A stretch of DNA of 64,000 nt. It comes from Planctomycetota bacterium (GTDB lineage Bacteria > Planctomycetota > Planctomycetia > Pirellulales > Pirellulaceae). Shown in pieces: positions 1 through 9,879 of this stretch. The notes below the pieces were generated by a model, which saw only the letters and a list, made by a program, of their open reading frames with translations, had not been told where the DNA came from and ran no database searches. Each line of letters begins with the position of its first letter. The stretch's first letter is position 1. Position numbers and translations under genes: made by a program. The stretch lies in contig JACNKX010000150.1 in assembly GCA_014381825.1 (NCBI GenBank), positions 1 through 64,000 of the forward strand, given 5' to 3'.

Positions 1-271
1 CCTGGCACGTTTCGCGCACGACGACTGCGCGAGATCGGAGTTTCACGTTCGGTCCGAGCGTGGTTGCGGCGCGATCATGACGACAGCACCTCGGTTGGAA
101 GCGCGGGCTACTGGGAATGCAATCTCTGTCGCACGCGGGCGACGTTCCAAAAGTGCCTCGGTCTACGAAGCCGAACGCAGTCTTAGATGACACAAACACA
201 TCCAATGTCGGTTAGAACTATGCGCACAATGATGTCTTGAGTGTTGGCGGAGGATGTTGTCGATCTCAGCG
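1..271. other. left edge, no gene recognised
   Basis: I see no convincing coding sequence between the window edge and the DksA-like gene. Short open frames here are antisense to or run into that gene and match nothing I recognise. The end of a gene lying outside the window cannot be excluded. Confidence 0.4.
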
Positions 272-616
272 CTACGCACGGCTGTGGCATTGGACGCAGT
301 GGGACGCCTCGGGCATAAATTCCAATCGCTCTGGCGGAATGTCAACGCCGCAACGGGCACACTTCCCGTACGTGCCGTCCCCGACCCGCGCCAGCGCTGC
401 ATGTACGCGTCCAAGTTGAGACTCAACGTTCCGACGACCGTGTTCAGCCATCTGATGCTGTTGGTACTCGTCCATAAAAGTAAGACGACCGACCGCACTG
501 TCCATCTTCGGACGGCTGTCCGAGCGATCCATCTCTTCCAGGCGTTGCGTCAGTTCGAGTTCGAGTTCGAGAAGTTCAGCTTTTGTGGTGGCCAATGGAT
601 CGTTGTTAGTCGTCAT
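272..616 (-). CDS. DksA/TraR-type C4 zinc-finger protein
   Basis: The product (114 aa) resembles the DksA/TraR family, whose members bind RNA polymerase through the secondary channel and modulate transcription. An N-terminal helical, Glu/Leu-rich segment (about residues 10-35) could form half of the family's coiled coil. The C-terminus has a four-cysteine zinc finger: C86-x2-C89 and C107-x2-C110, with the characteristic CARCG...IPxxRL spacing between them. It is shorter than E. coli DksA (about 150 aa), and the usual acidic DxxDxA tip is reduced to a DSA-type sequence near residue 39, so it may act differently from DksA. The start is placed at the second Met because the nine preceding residues are unlike the family. 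It appears to be a single-gene unit with no linked operon. Confidence 0.85.
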   Translation of the reverse strand: MTTNNDPLATTKAELLELELELTQRLEEMDRSDSRPKMDSAVGRLTFMDEYQQHQMAEHGRRNVESQLGRVHAALARVGDGTYGKCARCGVDIPPERLEFMPEASHCVQCHSRA

Positions 617-1640
617 AACTACTCTCCAGCGAGCTATCGTCAAATGTCGTGTCGGAATGAATTAGGCAGCATATTCCTGTCCAGCGAGTTCTCGACTACT
701 TCTTTCGCAGAGTCTAGGTATCTCGGTGGCACAGCAGTTCCGTCACCATTCTCTCCGCCATTCATTGTGTGATGGCAGAAGTAGTTTCGCAATTTCTGGC
801 TTGTCATTGGTGTAGTTCTTCCGCGCTGGTCGGGGGTCGTTCAGATTGCGGACGGATTCAATATCGACTTCCATTCACCTTCACACATAGCCAGCGTATG
901 CAGGATTCGAGCAATCGCGCGTCGACCCGCCGCTGAACTATTGATTGCCTCGGAGTATACCGGAAGGCGCGTCCGGTGCGCGCAATCGCTTTCCTGCTGC
1001 TCGCACAGGATGACAACTCGAATGGCACTTAGTTCTTTCGCAAGTCGCTGAGCCAAAATGACATATGCAAAAAAGCCTCGCTTGCGTAGATGGATCTTGT
1101 CAACAGATTCATCACCGGCAAGGCCCGTAAGGTCACTTCGCGATTCTGGACAGGATTCTTTTGGCTCCTGTGCTAGGTCCGCCGATGCAAGACATCACAA
1201 GTTTAGCCGTCGCAGACTGGTTTCCGAACGATACTTGCCACCATTGTGAGGCACTCCGCTGCATCCTGCTCGGTGGCACGTTCGCGAGGGACGTATCGCC
1301 GCTACTGCCCCGGCTTTCGGTGTCCATTGTCCCGCACGACCGAATCTGGTTGGTGGCCGGAGTGCCGCGTTTGCAATACGGAATACTGCGGGTGCGACGA
1401 TTTCCACGAACACCGAGACTTTGATCGGAAAGAACAAAGATTTCGACCCGGTTGCGGACTTGTACGACTTCTTGGTGTCAGTCGATTCGGATTGCCTTGT
1501 CCATTCATGATTCGCCGATACATCGTGTAGAAGCAGATGCGCGACAGACTAAATGCAATTTCACCCCCGACTCTATCCGTCGGTCGGCGGTCCGTGCTCG
1601 CCGAATTGGGAATCTGACCGATGGGAACCTGCGTGCAGCA
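617..1640. other. 1 kb region without a confident gene; possible decayed coding
   Basis: No intact gene is convincing here. A minus-strand 71-codon frame (841-1056) is open but unlike any family I know. On the plus strand, 1246-1530 encodes a cysteine-rich stretch with CPGFRC and ECRVCNTEYCGC that resembles a zinc ribbon. The adjacent frame carries an acidic, protein-like tail (KNKDFDPVADLYDFLVSVD) ending at a TGA at 1508-1510. The two could be one frameshifted gene relic, but chance open frames are equally possible at this length. Confidence 0.3.
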
Positions 1641-4600
1641 TTACTTCTTCGGGAACTCCTCAAAAGCGAGGTTACCGATACGGTACTTCTTCCAGTCCTT
1701 GAAGTCGAAGTGCCACCATTCGTATTCGTAGATCGTGAATCCTTCCGCTTCCATTGCGCGGCGGAGTAACTCGCGATACCAACACTGCTGACTCGTTCCG
1801 CCGGGATACAAGGGGAAGGAACGTGGTGAGAATTCGTCGTAGCCCGCGACCATTTGAATTGGCTCACCAGACTGCAAGTCGTACAACGTCAGGTCAACCG
1901 CACACCCGCGGTTGTGTCGAGATCCGTTCGCTGGGTTGGCAACGAAGTCTTTCAATTCGGTCGGCGTCGCATCCCAGAACATTTTCGTGACGTGCCAAGG
2001 GCGATAGGCGTCGTGAATCAGCAGACCAAGACCTCGCTCTTGCAGTCGCTTGTTCGCTCGCACCACGGCTTCTGCGGCCGGTCGCTGCATCAAGGCGCGA
2101 GGTTGTTTGTAAAAGACCGCTCCGGTGAAATTATTCGTAGTCGCGTATCGAATGTCGAGCTTGATCGTTGGATCGAGTGACACAAGTTCCACCAGCTCAG
2201 TTTCGCGAAAATCACCTTGTTCGGGTGGCGGCGACGCAGCAAGAGCACTAGCGCGGAGATCATCGATTGGTCTGACCGGCGTGATTTTGAAAGTACCACC
2301 GTCTTTTGTGCCGACTTCGCGACGAACGAAATTCACCTCGGCGGCGTTGACTTCCGTGGCGACGCCTGTTGCGTTGCGAGTGAACGTCAGGCGTTCGCCA
2401 TGATACAGGCCGTAATCAGGGAATTCGAATACGTTCTCACTAACTTCCTTCAAAGGATAGTAGTAAAACCACTCGATCAGCGCGTAAAGCTGCCCAGCAT
2501 CTTCCAAGATATATAGCGTGTTGTGGTCCCAGCCGTATTCGCCGATCAATCCTTTCCAACGATCAGCAATGTTGACTGGCGGTCTATCTTCGGCGCGCTG
2601 AAACATTGTGTCTTCGACAACGAGCCGGTCGTTGTCTTGAAGCTTCACTTTGGTCCCAAAGCCAATCTCATCGTCAGTGATGATGCTGCCGTCATCCGTC
2701 GCGGCACGCAGTTGGTATTGGAACGTGCCTCGTTGCATGAACACGTCACCGTTCAGCTCCGTGATGCGAGCGAATCGATCGCCGTCGACTTCGCGAAAGG
2801 TTCCGATCAGCTCGCTTACGCGTTCAGGTGGTATAGCCCCGGTTGTGCGGTAAGTCGGTAAGGGCTTGCCGTCTTGCGCGGCGATCATCAATCGCAACGC
2901 GTAATCCGCTAGTCGCCGCACGACTCCGTTCGTGCCATCGAGCGAGGATGCGGCAGCGACACCCAGCTTGCGTTCCGGAAGTGCTTCTAACTGCGTCGAA
3001 AATCCGTACACGGCACCGCCGTGACCAATCTTTGTGTGACCGTCAAGCTCCTGGATATGAAAGCCGAGTCCGAATCCCTGCGACTTGCCGTCAGCGTCCT
3101 TGATGGGTGTTGTCATTAAATCGAGTGTTTCGGGCTTGAGTATCTGACCGCCGTCCGTCTTCCCGTCGTCGAAAAGGCAAGTCAGAAACCTCGACAGATC
3201 AATGACACTCGAATACAGATTGCCCGCCGGTCCGGTGCCCAGTAGGAAAGTTGGGGCTTCAAACCGTCTGCCGTCATACGTCCGCATCCAACCCGTAGCC
3301 AGTGTCGATTTCGCGGCGGGCGTGACAACAAAGCTACTACCGTGCATTTTCAGCGGAGTAAGAATTGTTTGCCGAACACGCTCTGGGTGGGATCTGTCAA
3401 GTTGCTTCTCAAGTACCGCACCAACAACGGCGATCGCGGCGTTAGAGTATTTGGTCTTTGTTTCTGGTTTATAGACCAATGACGTTTCGTTCAAGCTCGC
3501 CACGGTGGCCGCCAGCGTCGGTTCTTCTGGATCGAAGTAGTTGCCCACCGGCGACTCTCGCACAAGACCAGACCGATGCGACATCATCTGTTGCAGCGTC
3601 AGTGGAACTTCGTAGGGGTTCTTTGGCTTAAAGTCTGGGAGGTAAGTTTGAACTGGCGCGTCCAGGTCGAGCTTTCCTGCTTCAACCAGTTGCAGCACGG
3701 CGATGTCCGTAAACAGCTTGGACACGGAACCAACGCGATAGACAGTTTCTGCGGTTGCAGCTACCTTCCCATCAGTATCCTGATGGCCGAACCCCTCCGC
3801 CCAAACGACGCGATCTTCATCCACCAACGCGATGGACAGTGCGGGTAGTTGCTTTTGATCAACTTCGTGCCCAATCGCTGATCGAAGTTTTTCTATCGCC
3901 TTCGAGTAGTCCAGCGGAGCCTTGGGTGGTTGAACGACATCGGCGATCGCTGCCGCCGTGTTGCGGAGGCCGGCTCCCTGAAGATTGCACATAATCGCGA
4001 CGCTAGTGCCAGTCTCGGGGACGAGCAGTAGGATCGTGGATGTTCCCGCTTGACCGCCGCCATGCGACACAACTTTGCGCCCGGAACGCATGCCAACTTG
4101 CCATCCAAGACCATATCCTGTCTTCTTTCCGGCGGTCGTCTGCTGCGTTGTCCACATCTGCTCCAGCGTTTCTGCCTTGAGCAGTTTCCCCGAATTCGCG
4201 GCGATGGCGAATCGAACCAAGTCGGGAGCTGTGGAAAGCAATCCGCCGCCTGGGATCTTCATGCTCGTGTCATGTAGCGAAGCGTTATAGATCTTGCCTT
4301 CCTGCAATTTGTGACCGGCAGGAAGATCCTTCAACAACGAGCCCGTCGCACGCAAATAGCCGCTGGTTCTACCCGCGATCAGAGCAAACTGATCATCGGC
4401 GACTGTGTAATTCATGCCAGCCGGTCGGAAGACGTTTTGTTCGAGTAAATCCATAAACGTTCGATCGCTCGCGCCTTCGGCAACCGAACCCAGCAGGTTG
4501 TATCCGAAGGTGCTGTACAGATACTTCGTCCCCGGTTCGTGCCGCAGCGGATCAACGGCGAAAGTGCTTAAAGCCGATTTGAGACTGAAGAAATGCCGAG

Positions 4601-5063
4601 TCGATTTCGTCTCAGCTCCATTCTTGTAATGACGAACGCCGCCGAGGTGACCTAGCAACTGCCGAGTTGTCACTGGCCAGCGCTTGGTTGGATACTCGCG
4701 GCAGTAGTGCTGAACTTCGGTATCCAAAGCGATCGCTCCGTCTTCCACGAGCGACATCACAACCACTGCCGTCATGGATTTTGCGATCGAAGCGGTGCGA
4801 AAGCGTGTCTCCGGCGTTACTGGCACTTGATGTTCGATGTCGGCCAGACCGAATCCTTTCTCGTAGCAAAGCTGATTGTTTCTGGCGACGGCAACCGAAA
4901 GACCTGGAGCGCCGGTCTGATCGACTAGCTTCAACACAAGTCGCTCGATTTTTGCTTCGACTTCCGGCGGCAACGCTTCGGCGTGACTAGATGCATCGCC
5001 CGTTAGGAGCGACAGCGTCACCGCAATCGCGACTTCCAAAATGAAGAGCTGGCTGATCCTCAT
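1641..5063 (-). CDS. tripartite exported hydrolase: two SxxK serine-hydrolase domains plus VanX-type dipeptidase
   Basis: The 1140-residue protein has an N-terminal signal-like segment (1-30) and three enzyme modules. Module 1 (about 35-380) is a class C beta-lactamase/LACTB-like serine hydrolase with S92-I-A-K95, YST at 183-185 and HGGG at 334. Module 2 (about 385-735) repeats the fold with S446-V-S-K449, Y539-S-N541 and H681-G-G. A beta-rich linker (about 740-930) resembles the lipocalin-like domains that follow such enzymes. Module 3 (about 950-1135) is an M15D D-Ala-D-Ala dipeptidase with YRP at 1020, the zinc motif SRHNRGCAVD (H1050, D1057) and EYEWWH (E1115, H1118). All expected catalytic residues are present. 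Single-domain members are usually 200-450 aa, so the fusion is unusual. Known family roles (D-Ala-D-Ala or ester hydrolysis) suggest cell-wall peptide or D-amino-acid processing outside the cytoplasm; this is inference. It lies 47 bp after the DUF1501 gene, probably in the same operon. Confidence 0.88.
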   Translation of the reverse strand: MRISQLFILEVAIAVTLSLLTGDASSHAEALPPEVEAKIERLVLKLVDQTGAPGLSVAVARNNQLCYEKGFGLADIEHQVPVTPETRFRTASIAKSMTAVVVMSLVEDGAIALDTEVQHYCREYPTKRWPVTTRQLLGHLGGVRHYKNGAETKSTRHFFSLKSALSTFAVDPLRHEPGTKYLYSTFGYNLLGSVAEGASDRTFMDLLEQNVFRPAGMNYTVADDQFALIAGRTSGYLRATGSLLKDLPAGHKLQEGKIYNASLHDTSMKIPGGGLLSTAPDLVRFAIAANSGKLLKAETLEQMWTTQQTTAGKKTGYGLGWQVGMRSGRKVVSHGGGQAGTSTILLLVPETGTSVAIMCNLQGAGLRNTAAAIADVVQPPKAPLDYSKAIEKLRSAIGHEVDQKQLPALSIALVDEDRVVWAEGFGHQDTDGKVAATAETVYRVGSVSKLFTDIAVLQLVEAGKLDLDAPVQTYLPDFKPKNPYEVPLTLQQMMSHRSGLVRESPVGNYFDPEEPTLAATVASLNETSLVYKPETKTKYSNAAIAVVGAVLEKQLDRSHPERVRQTILTPLKMHGSSFVVTPAAKSTLATGWMRTYDGRRFEAPTFLLGTGPAGNLYSSVIDLSRFLTCLFDDGKTDGGQILKPETLDLMTTPIKDADGKSQGFGLGFHIQELDGHTKIGHGGAVYGFSTQLEALPERKLGVAAASSLDGTNGVVRRLADYALRLMIAAQDGKPLPTYRTTGAIPPERVSELIGTFREVDGDRFARITELNGDVFMQRGTFQYQLRAATDDGSIITDDEIGFGTKVKLQDNDRLVVEDTMFQRAEDRPPVNIADRWKGLIGEYGWDHNTLYILEDAGQLYALIEWFYYYPLKEVSENVFEFPDYGLYHGERLTFTRNATGVATEVNAAEVNFVRREVGTKDGGTFKITPVRPIDDLRASALAASPPPEQGDFRETELVELVSLDPTIKLDIRYATTNNFTGAVFYKQPRALMQRPAAEAVVRANKRLQERGLGLLIHDAYRPWHVTKMFWDATPTELKDFVANPANGSRHNRGCAVDLTLYDLQSGEPIQMVAGYDEFSPRSFPLYPGGTSQQCWYRELLRRAMEAEGFTIYEYEWWHFDFKDWKKYRIGNLAFEEFPKK

Positions 5064-5110
5064 GGCTGACTGCTTTCAGAGTTCTGTAGAAAAGATATCA
5101 TTCCGATTTT

Positions 5111-6517
5111 CTACCCGAAGACATCTTGAATGACTTCCCCACCAAATACAGTCGCGATTTCCTCACGATTGTTGTGATTGAAAGACAGCCGATGCTGGTC
5201 GATGCCTAGAGCGTGCAGCAACGTCGCATGCATGTCGGCCGGTGTGAGCGGTCGCTCCATGGGAACATAACCAAGTTCGTCAGTGGCACCAATGATTCGT
5301 CCGCCTTTCACGCCACCACCGGCAAGCCACATCGTGTAACCGGCTGGCGAATGATCTCTGCCTCGGCTGGCGCCAGTTCTCGTTCCTTCGATCGTCGGAG
5401 TCCGACCGAATTCTCCGCCCCACACAACGAGCGTCGTTTCTAGCAACCCTCGTTGCTTGAGATCGCCGAGCAATGCTGCGATTGGCTGATCTGTGCTCTT
5501 TCCGCCGTTCAGATGATTCGACTTGAGACTGGAGTGAGCGTCCCAGCCGCCGTTGCGGAGTTGAATGCAACGCACGCCGCGTTCGACCAATCGCCGCGCA
5601 AGCAAACAGTGTGTTCCGAATTCGGAGGTCTCCTTTTGGTCGAGCCCATACAACTCGTGTATCTGGGCAGATTCCTTCGACAGATCAAAGACCTCTGGAG
5701 CCGACGCCTGCATCCGGTAGCCAAGTTCGTAAGATGAGATCCTCGCTTCAAGTTCCGAATCGGGGCCCAACCGCTGCAAGTGCCGCCGATTCATTTCGTT
5801 GATGAAGTCGAGTTGCCGGCGTCGGTTCGATTCCGTGTAGCCGCCCGGCATCTCGGTGTACGGTACGCCCTTGTTGCCATCGACAAGCGTTCCCTGATAT
5901 CGAGCCGGCAGAAATCCCGCGCCCCAGCCAGGCAACTGAGGTGGCGGGCCGGTGACGTTTGACAGGAACACCATAAAGCCTGGGAGATCCTCCGACTCGC
6001 TCCCCAATCCGTAGTTCATCCACGCGCCCATGCTTGGCCGATCACCGACGCCCGTCCCTGTCAACGCGATGCATTCGCCAGGACCATGAACCGGAACGCG
6101 ATGGTTCAACGATCGCACGACACATAAATCGTCGACCATCTTCGCCGTGTGCGGGAACAGGCTAGAGACGGGAATACCACTCGCGCCGTACGAATCGAAA
6201 GAGAATGGCGATCCGAACAGTTTCGAGTCGACACCCGAGCGGGGAATACTCGGAACGGTCGCAGCAATCGAATCGGGAACGCGTTGTCCGTCCAACTTCG
6301 AGAGCGCTGGCTTCGGATCGAACGTGTCAGTCTGGCCCGGCCCTCCAGACATGAACAGAAAAATGATGCTCTTAGCCGTGGGCCGGTGATGTAGCTGTGA
6401 ACGATCGAGCGACGCGCGCTCTTTCGCATGGGCTTCATCGCAGAGCATCGAAGTTAGCGCTAGGGAGCCAAAACCCAGAGCACTTTCCTGTAGCATGGCT
6501 CGGCGGTTAATCAGCAT
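5111..6517 (-). CDS. DUF1501 family Tat-exported protein
   Basis: This 468-aa protein belongs to DUF1501, an alkaline-phosphatase/sulfatase-fold family abundant in planctomycetes with no established reaction. The start at 6517 places an INRRAM twin-arginine-like motif and hydrophobic stretch at the N-terminus; the longer frame would overlap the upstream gene. Family hallmarks include [18 protein letters not shown] near the start of the mature protein, a [15 protein letters not shown]-type segment, and GGEFGRTP followed by a GRDHSPAGY motif near the C-terminus, residues that in related phosphatases coordinate metal. It follows the DUF1549/1553 gene by 16 bp, the standard planctomycete pairing, and precedes the tripartite hydrolase. 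Substrate and partner are unknown. Confidence 0.9.
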   Translation of the reverse strand: MLINRRAMLQESALGFGSLALTSMLCDEAHAKERASLDRSQLHHRPTAKSIIFLFMSGGPGQTDTFDPKPALSKLDGQRVPDSIAATVPSIPRSGVDSKLFGSPFSFDSYGASGIPVSSLFPHTAKMVDDLCVVRSLNHRVPVHGPGECIALTGTGVGDRPSMGAWMNYGLGSESEDLPGFMVFLSNVTGPPPQLPGWGAGFLPARYQGTLVDGNKGVPYTEMPGGYTESNRRRQLDFINEMNRRHLQRLGPDSELEARISSYELGYRMQASAPEVFDLSKESAQIHELYGLDQKETSEFGTHCLLARRLVERGVRCIQLRNGGWDAHSSLKSNHLNGGKSTDQPIAALLGDLKQRGLLETTLVVWGGEFGRTPTIEGTRTGASRGRDHSPAGYTMWLAGGGVKGGRIIGATDELGYVPMERPLTPADMHATLLHALGIDQHRLSFNHNNREEIATVFGGEVIQDVFG

Positions 6518-6533
6518 ATCTGTCGGTTCACAA

Positions 6534-9500
6534 TTACGGGATATAGACGAATTCATTCAGATTCAATAGAGCATGGCAAAGCTGCATGAGGCGACTGCTC
6601 GACGGGCTGTCTTCGTTTTCGGAGCCGAGGATCGTTCTCGCAATTGCCAGCTCATCCAATTCCGGTTCGCGCGATAGCGTGCGTTGGAAGGCGACTGTAA
6701 TTTGACGGTCCATCTCGTTACCGGCGACTTCCATAACCGACTTCGCGAGGGCGGTCGCACGTCGCGCCATGAACTTGCTGTTCAGCATGAATAGCGGTTG
6801 CAGAGCGACGGTTGAAACCGAACGTCGCGAGCAACTGGCGATTCCCGTTGGTGCGTCGAACATCTCCATCACTGACGGCATGGCACTCCGTTGCTGGAAC
6901 AAATAGATTGTCCGACGAAGGTTTCGTTCTTCCGTCTCTGGAGGAATGCTGACGCCGCCTAACGACCGATCCAGTTCGCCTGTAGCGACCAATACAGAGT
7001 CGCGGATGGATTCGGCTGCCAAGCGGCGGCGCGGCCAGCGCCAGTACAATTTGTTGTTGGGGTCGATCACTGCATTGGCTTCGTTGTGTTTGCGTGCTTG
7101 TCGATAAGTGCTGGACAAAACGATCTGACGATGAATGTGTTTCGTGCTCCAACCGTTGTCGATCAACTGCGTCGCCAGCCAATCAAGTAGCTCCGGGTGC
7201 GTCGGCTCGGCGCCTTCGACGCCAAAGTCGCTTGCCGTTTCGACGATGCCCCGACCAAAGTGATACTGCCACAGTCGATTGACCCAAACTCGAGACACAA
7301 GCGGGTTGTAGGGATTAGCCATCCAGTCGGCGAGTGCCGAGCGTGACCTCTCGCCGAGTGAACTCGGTGTTGCTCCCAAAACCTCCGGCCAGCCCGCTCG
7401 CACTTGTGGGCCTGGATTCGACACGTCACCCCGAACTAGCATTCGGGCTTCCGCGTCTTTTAACACCATCGGTCGCCAGGGGATCGGTCGGCGATTCACG
7501 ACCGGGTATCGCTCGATGCCCGGGTCTCCCGTTTCAGCGGAGAGATAGCCCCAGGTGTGCGGCTTCTCCGTCGGCGCGAACAATCGCTTTTTGGCCAGTG
7601 ATTTAACTTCCTTCGCGTAATAATCATGGGCTGGCTTTGGAATCCATCGCTCAAGATCCGTGGGGTTGGACACGCCGCTTTCCCGTAGCGACAGATTTCC
7701 AAGCTGTCCTTTGACGAAGAAAGCTTGCAGTCGGTAGTAGTCTCGCTGGCTAACGGGATCGAACTTGTGGTTATGGCATTGAGCGCATTCAAGCGTCAGT
7801 CCCAGCATCACGCTCCCAGTCGCATTGACGATATCAACCAGCACGTCGTTCCGCTGAATGCCGTCGTCTTCTTGATTACCGCTGATGCGAGCCGCTCCTA
7901 AAAATCCCGTCGCGACCAGATTGTCGTCTGAATACGGTTGCAGTTCGTCGCCCGCGAGCTGTTCTTTTAGAAACCGATCGTAGGGCTTGTCCTTGTTGAA
8001 GCTGTTGATGACATAATCGCGATACCGCCACGCGTACGGTCGCACAAAGTCATGCTGATAACCTTGGCTCTCCGCCCATCGCGCTAGGTCTAACCAATAG
8101 CGGCCCCAACGCTCGCCATAGTGTGGTGAATCAAGAAGCCGTTCGACGAGATGCTCGTAGGCTTCCAGTGAGTCGTCCTTCACGAACGCGTCGACTTCTT
8201 TTGGCGTGGGCGGCAACCCGATCAGATCGAGATACAATCGCCGAACCAATGTGTTTGGTGTTGCCTGCTCGGCGTGTTGCAGTCCGGCCTTGGCGTGCGC
8301 CTTGGCAATGAAGGTGTCGACCGGAGTCCGCGCCCACTCGACGTTGTTGATCACCGGAACCTCGGCGCGTGGAATCGGTCGAAATGCCCAATGGTCGGAT
8401 TCGACCTTCAGTGGCGGCAGGAGTTTATCATCCCATTTCAGACCCTGATCGATCCACGCTCGCAGCATCGCAATCTGTTCGCCGGCCAGCGGCTCAGCAC
8501 CATCGGGCGGCATCCGGTGTTCGTCAGACTTCGCGCTGATCACCTCGACCAACCGGCTCGCCCGACTGCGACCGGGTTCGGCAAGCACCTCGCCGCTGCT
8601 GTACCCCAGAAGCTCTCGATGCACGTCGAGCCGATAGCCGGATTCCGGCTTCTCTCCCGAATGACATTCAAAGCAACGGGACTTCAGTAGGGGATAGACA
8701 TCTCGTTTGAAATCAACCGGCTTGTCCCAGACAACTCCGTCGTGATCTGGACTGTCTTTTGCGGCGATTAACGTAGCAGAGGTATGCACAACACTTTGCC
8801 ATGTTTTACCAAGGATCAAATTCGTGACGTGAATCCGATCGGTTGGCTCAGTCTTCAGACCGGTAGCAAAGCCGATCCATTGAATGATGCCGATGCTCTG
8901 CGCGCCAGAAACGGTGGCCGCCGGAGATCCGATGTCCACGGGCATTGGATCGACCCACAGATCGAATCGATCGTAATCCGCCCTTGCGCCGTCGCCGGAT
9001 TTGGAGAGGCGACCCACGACTTGATAGGTCCGATTCGCTTGAAGTTCAATCTTGCTCCACGCGGTATGCGCGGGACCGATACGAACCATGAAGACATTCT
9101 TCCCCTTCTTGGGTCCTCGGTCCGCGAGATGCACTCCGATGTTCGGAACATTCGACGCGTGGGTCGCTCGATCACCACCGTCCAGTCGGTCCAACCACAG
9201 AACAAAGAACTCCGGATCAATCTTCGTCGGATTGTTCACTGGAACGTCTCGATAATGCAAGTCGAAGCGAACGAAGACTTCCTTTCGCGTGAGCGGCTCC
9301 CTCAGTTCTCGCCGCAGCGGGTTGTTACGTGTACCGGTCCCCTGAATCAAGAGACTCCGCTGCAACGCGTTCGGGGATGTCGAAGGTTGTGCAGCCACGA
9401 CCGCAGGTGCAACGCGGGACCACCGCCACGACTGCTTCCAGCCAACTCCACCGTCCGCTCCTCGCATCGTGCCGAGTGAGTAGTCGAACGCATCAAACGC

Positions 9501-9653
9501 GACCACACTTTGGTTCGCCAGTGCGTCCAGTGATCCGGTGCTATCGTCGGCGTGCGTCGGCGAGTACGCCGCCACCGAGCCGAAAACGATTAGGGCGAGC
9601 CCGATTCGAGAGACGGACGGTGATGGTCCGAAGAAATCGCGTCTAGAGTTCAT
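6534..9653 (-). CDS. PSCyt1/DUF1549/DUF1553 protein with N-terminal LamG-like domain
   Basis: This 1039-aa exported protein has a signal-like N-terminus, a beta-rich concanavalin/LamG-like region (about 50-275), a PSCyt1-type haem site C327-FE-C330-H331, then DUF1549 (begins [11 protein letters not shown]..., includes [16 protein letters not shown] and an [12 protein letters not shown] motif with a second CxxCH) and a C-terminal DUF1553 region ([17 protein letters not shown] and ESIRDSVL-type segments). The family is nearly confined to planctomycetes and related phyla; covalent c-type haem is expected from the motifs, but the reaction is unknown. The start at 9653 gives an SRRDFF-containing signal; an ATG 14 codons upstream is possible. 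The LamG-like extension is not present in the other two relatives in this window and may bind carbohydrate. It is first gene of a probable three-gene operon with the DUF1501 and tripartite hydrolase genes. Confidence 0.9.
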   Translation of the reverse strand: MNSRRDFFGPSPSVSRIGLALIVFGSVAAYSPTHADDSTGSLDALANQSVVAFDAFDYSLGTMRGADGGVGWKQSWRWSRVAPAVVAAQPSTSPNALQRSLLIQGTGTRNNPLRRELREPLTRKEVFVRFDLHYRDVPVNNPTKIDPEFFVLWLDRLDGGDRATHASNVPNIGVHLADRGPKKGKNVFMVRIGPAHTAWSKIELQANRTYQVVGRLSKSGDGARADYDRFDLWVDPMPVDIGSPAATVSGAQSIGIIQWIGFATGLKTEPTDRIHVTNLILGKTWQSVVHTSATLIAAKDSPDHDGVVWDKPVDFKRDVYPLLKSRCFECHSGEKPESGYRLDVHRELLGYSSGEVLAEPGRSRASRLVEVISAKSDEHRMPPDGAEPLAGEQIAMLRAWIDQGLKWDDKLLPPLKVESDHWAFRPIPRAEVPVINNVEWARTPVDTFIAKAHAKAGLQHAEQATPNTLVRRLYLDLIGLPPTPKEVDAFVKDDSLEAYEHLVERLLDSPHYGERWGRYWLDLARWAESQGYQHDFVRPYAWRYRDYVINSFNKDKPYDRFLKEQLAGDELQPYSDDNLVATGFLGAARISGNQEDDGIQRNDVLVDIVNATGSVMLGLTLECAQCHNHKFDPVSQRDYYRLQAFFVKGQLGNLSLRESGVSNPTDLERWIPKPAHDYYAKEVKSLAKKRLFAPTEKPHTWGYLSAETGDPGIERYPVVNRRPIPWRPMVLKDAEARMLVRGDVSNPGPQVRAGWPEVLGATPSSLGERSRSALADWMANPYNPLVSRVWVNRLWQYHFGRGIVETASDFGVEGAEPTHPELLDWLATQLIDNGWSTKHIHRQIVLSSTYRQARKHNEANAVIDPNNKLYWRWPRRRLAAESIRDSVLVATGELDRSLGGVSIPPETEERNLRRTIYLFQQRSAMPSVMEMFDAPTGIASCSRRSVSTVALQPLFMLNSKFMARRATALAKSVMEVAGNEMDRQITVAFQRTLSREPELDELAIARTILGSENEDSPSSSRLMQLCHALLNLNEFVYIP

Positions 9654-9879
9654 AAACAATTTCTCTTGCACTCGTCGATCATCGCTCTGGTTCAAATCTT
9701 ACCCTGAAAACCAGGTCGTTCGCCACATGATCGCCTGGCAACGGCGCCATTTCGTGGCGCATATCGACTAAACTGTCTTTCTATCGCACGTCGAAAGTAA
9801 ACGCCGCCTGACTTACACCGCTGCTAAGATTGAAGACGACTCCGATACACAACGCGAAATGAACGGAAGGTCCACTGCA
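9654..9879. promoter_or_regulatory. divergent intergenic region
   Basis: This 226-bp gap separates the starts of a minus-strand operon and a plus-strand operon, so it should hold both promoters. I cannot identify a specific -35/-10 pair or operator with confidence. Confidence 0.35.

Noticed and set aside
841-1056. 71-codon minus-strand gene candidate
   Set aside because: No family match, no nearby ribosome binding site seen, and the region looks non-coding; left as a note in the region entry.
8784-9479. Plus-strand open frame of about 231 codons
   Set aside because: Antisense to the LamG-like part of the PSCyt1/DUF1553 gene.
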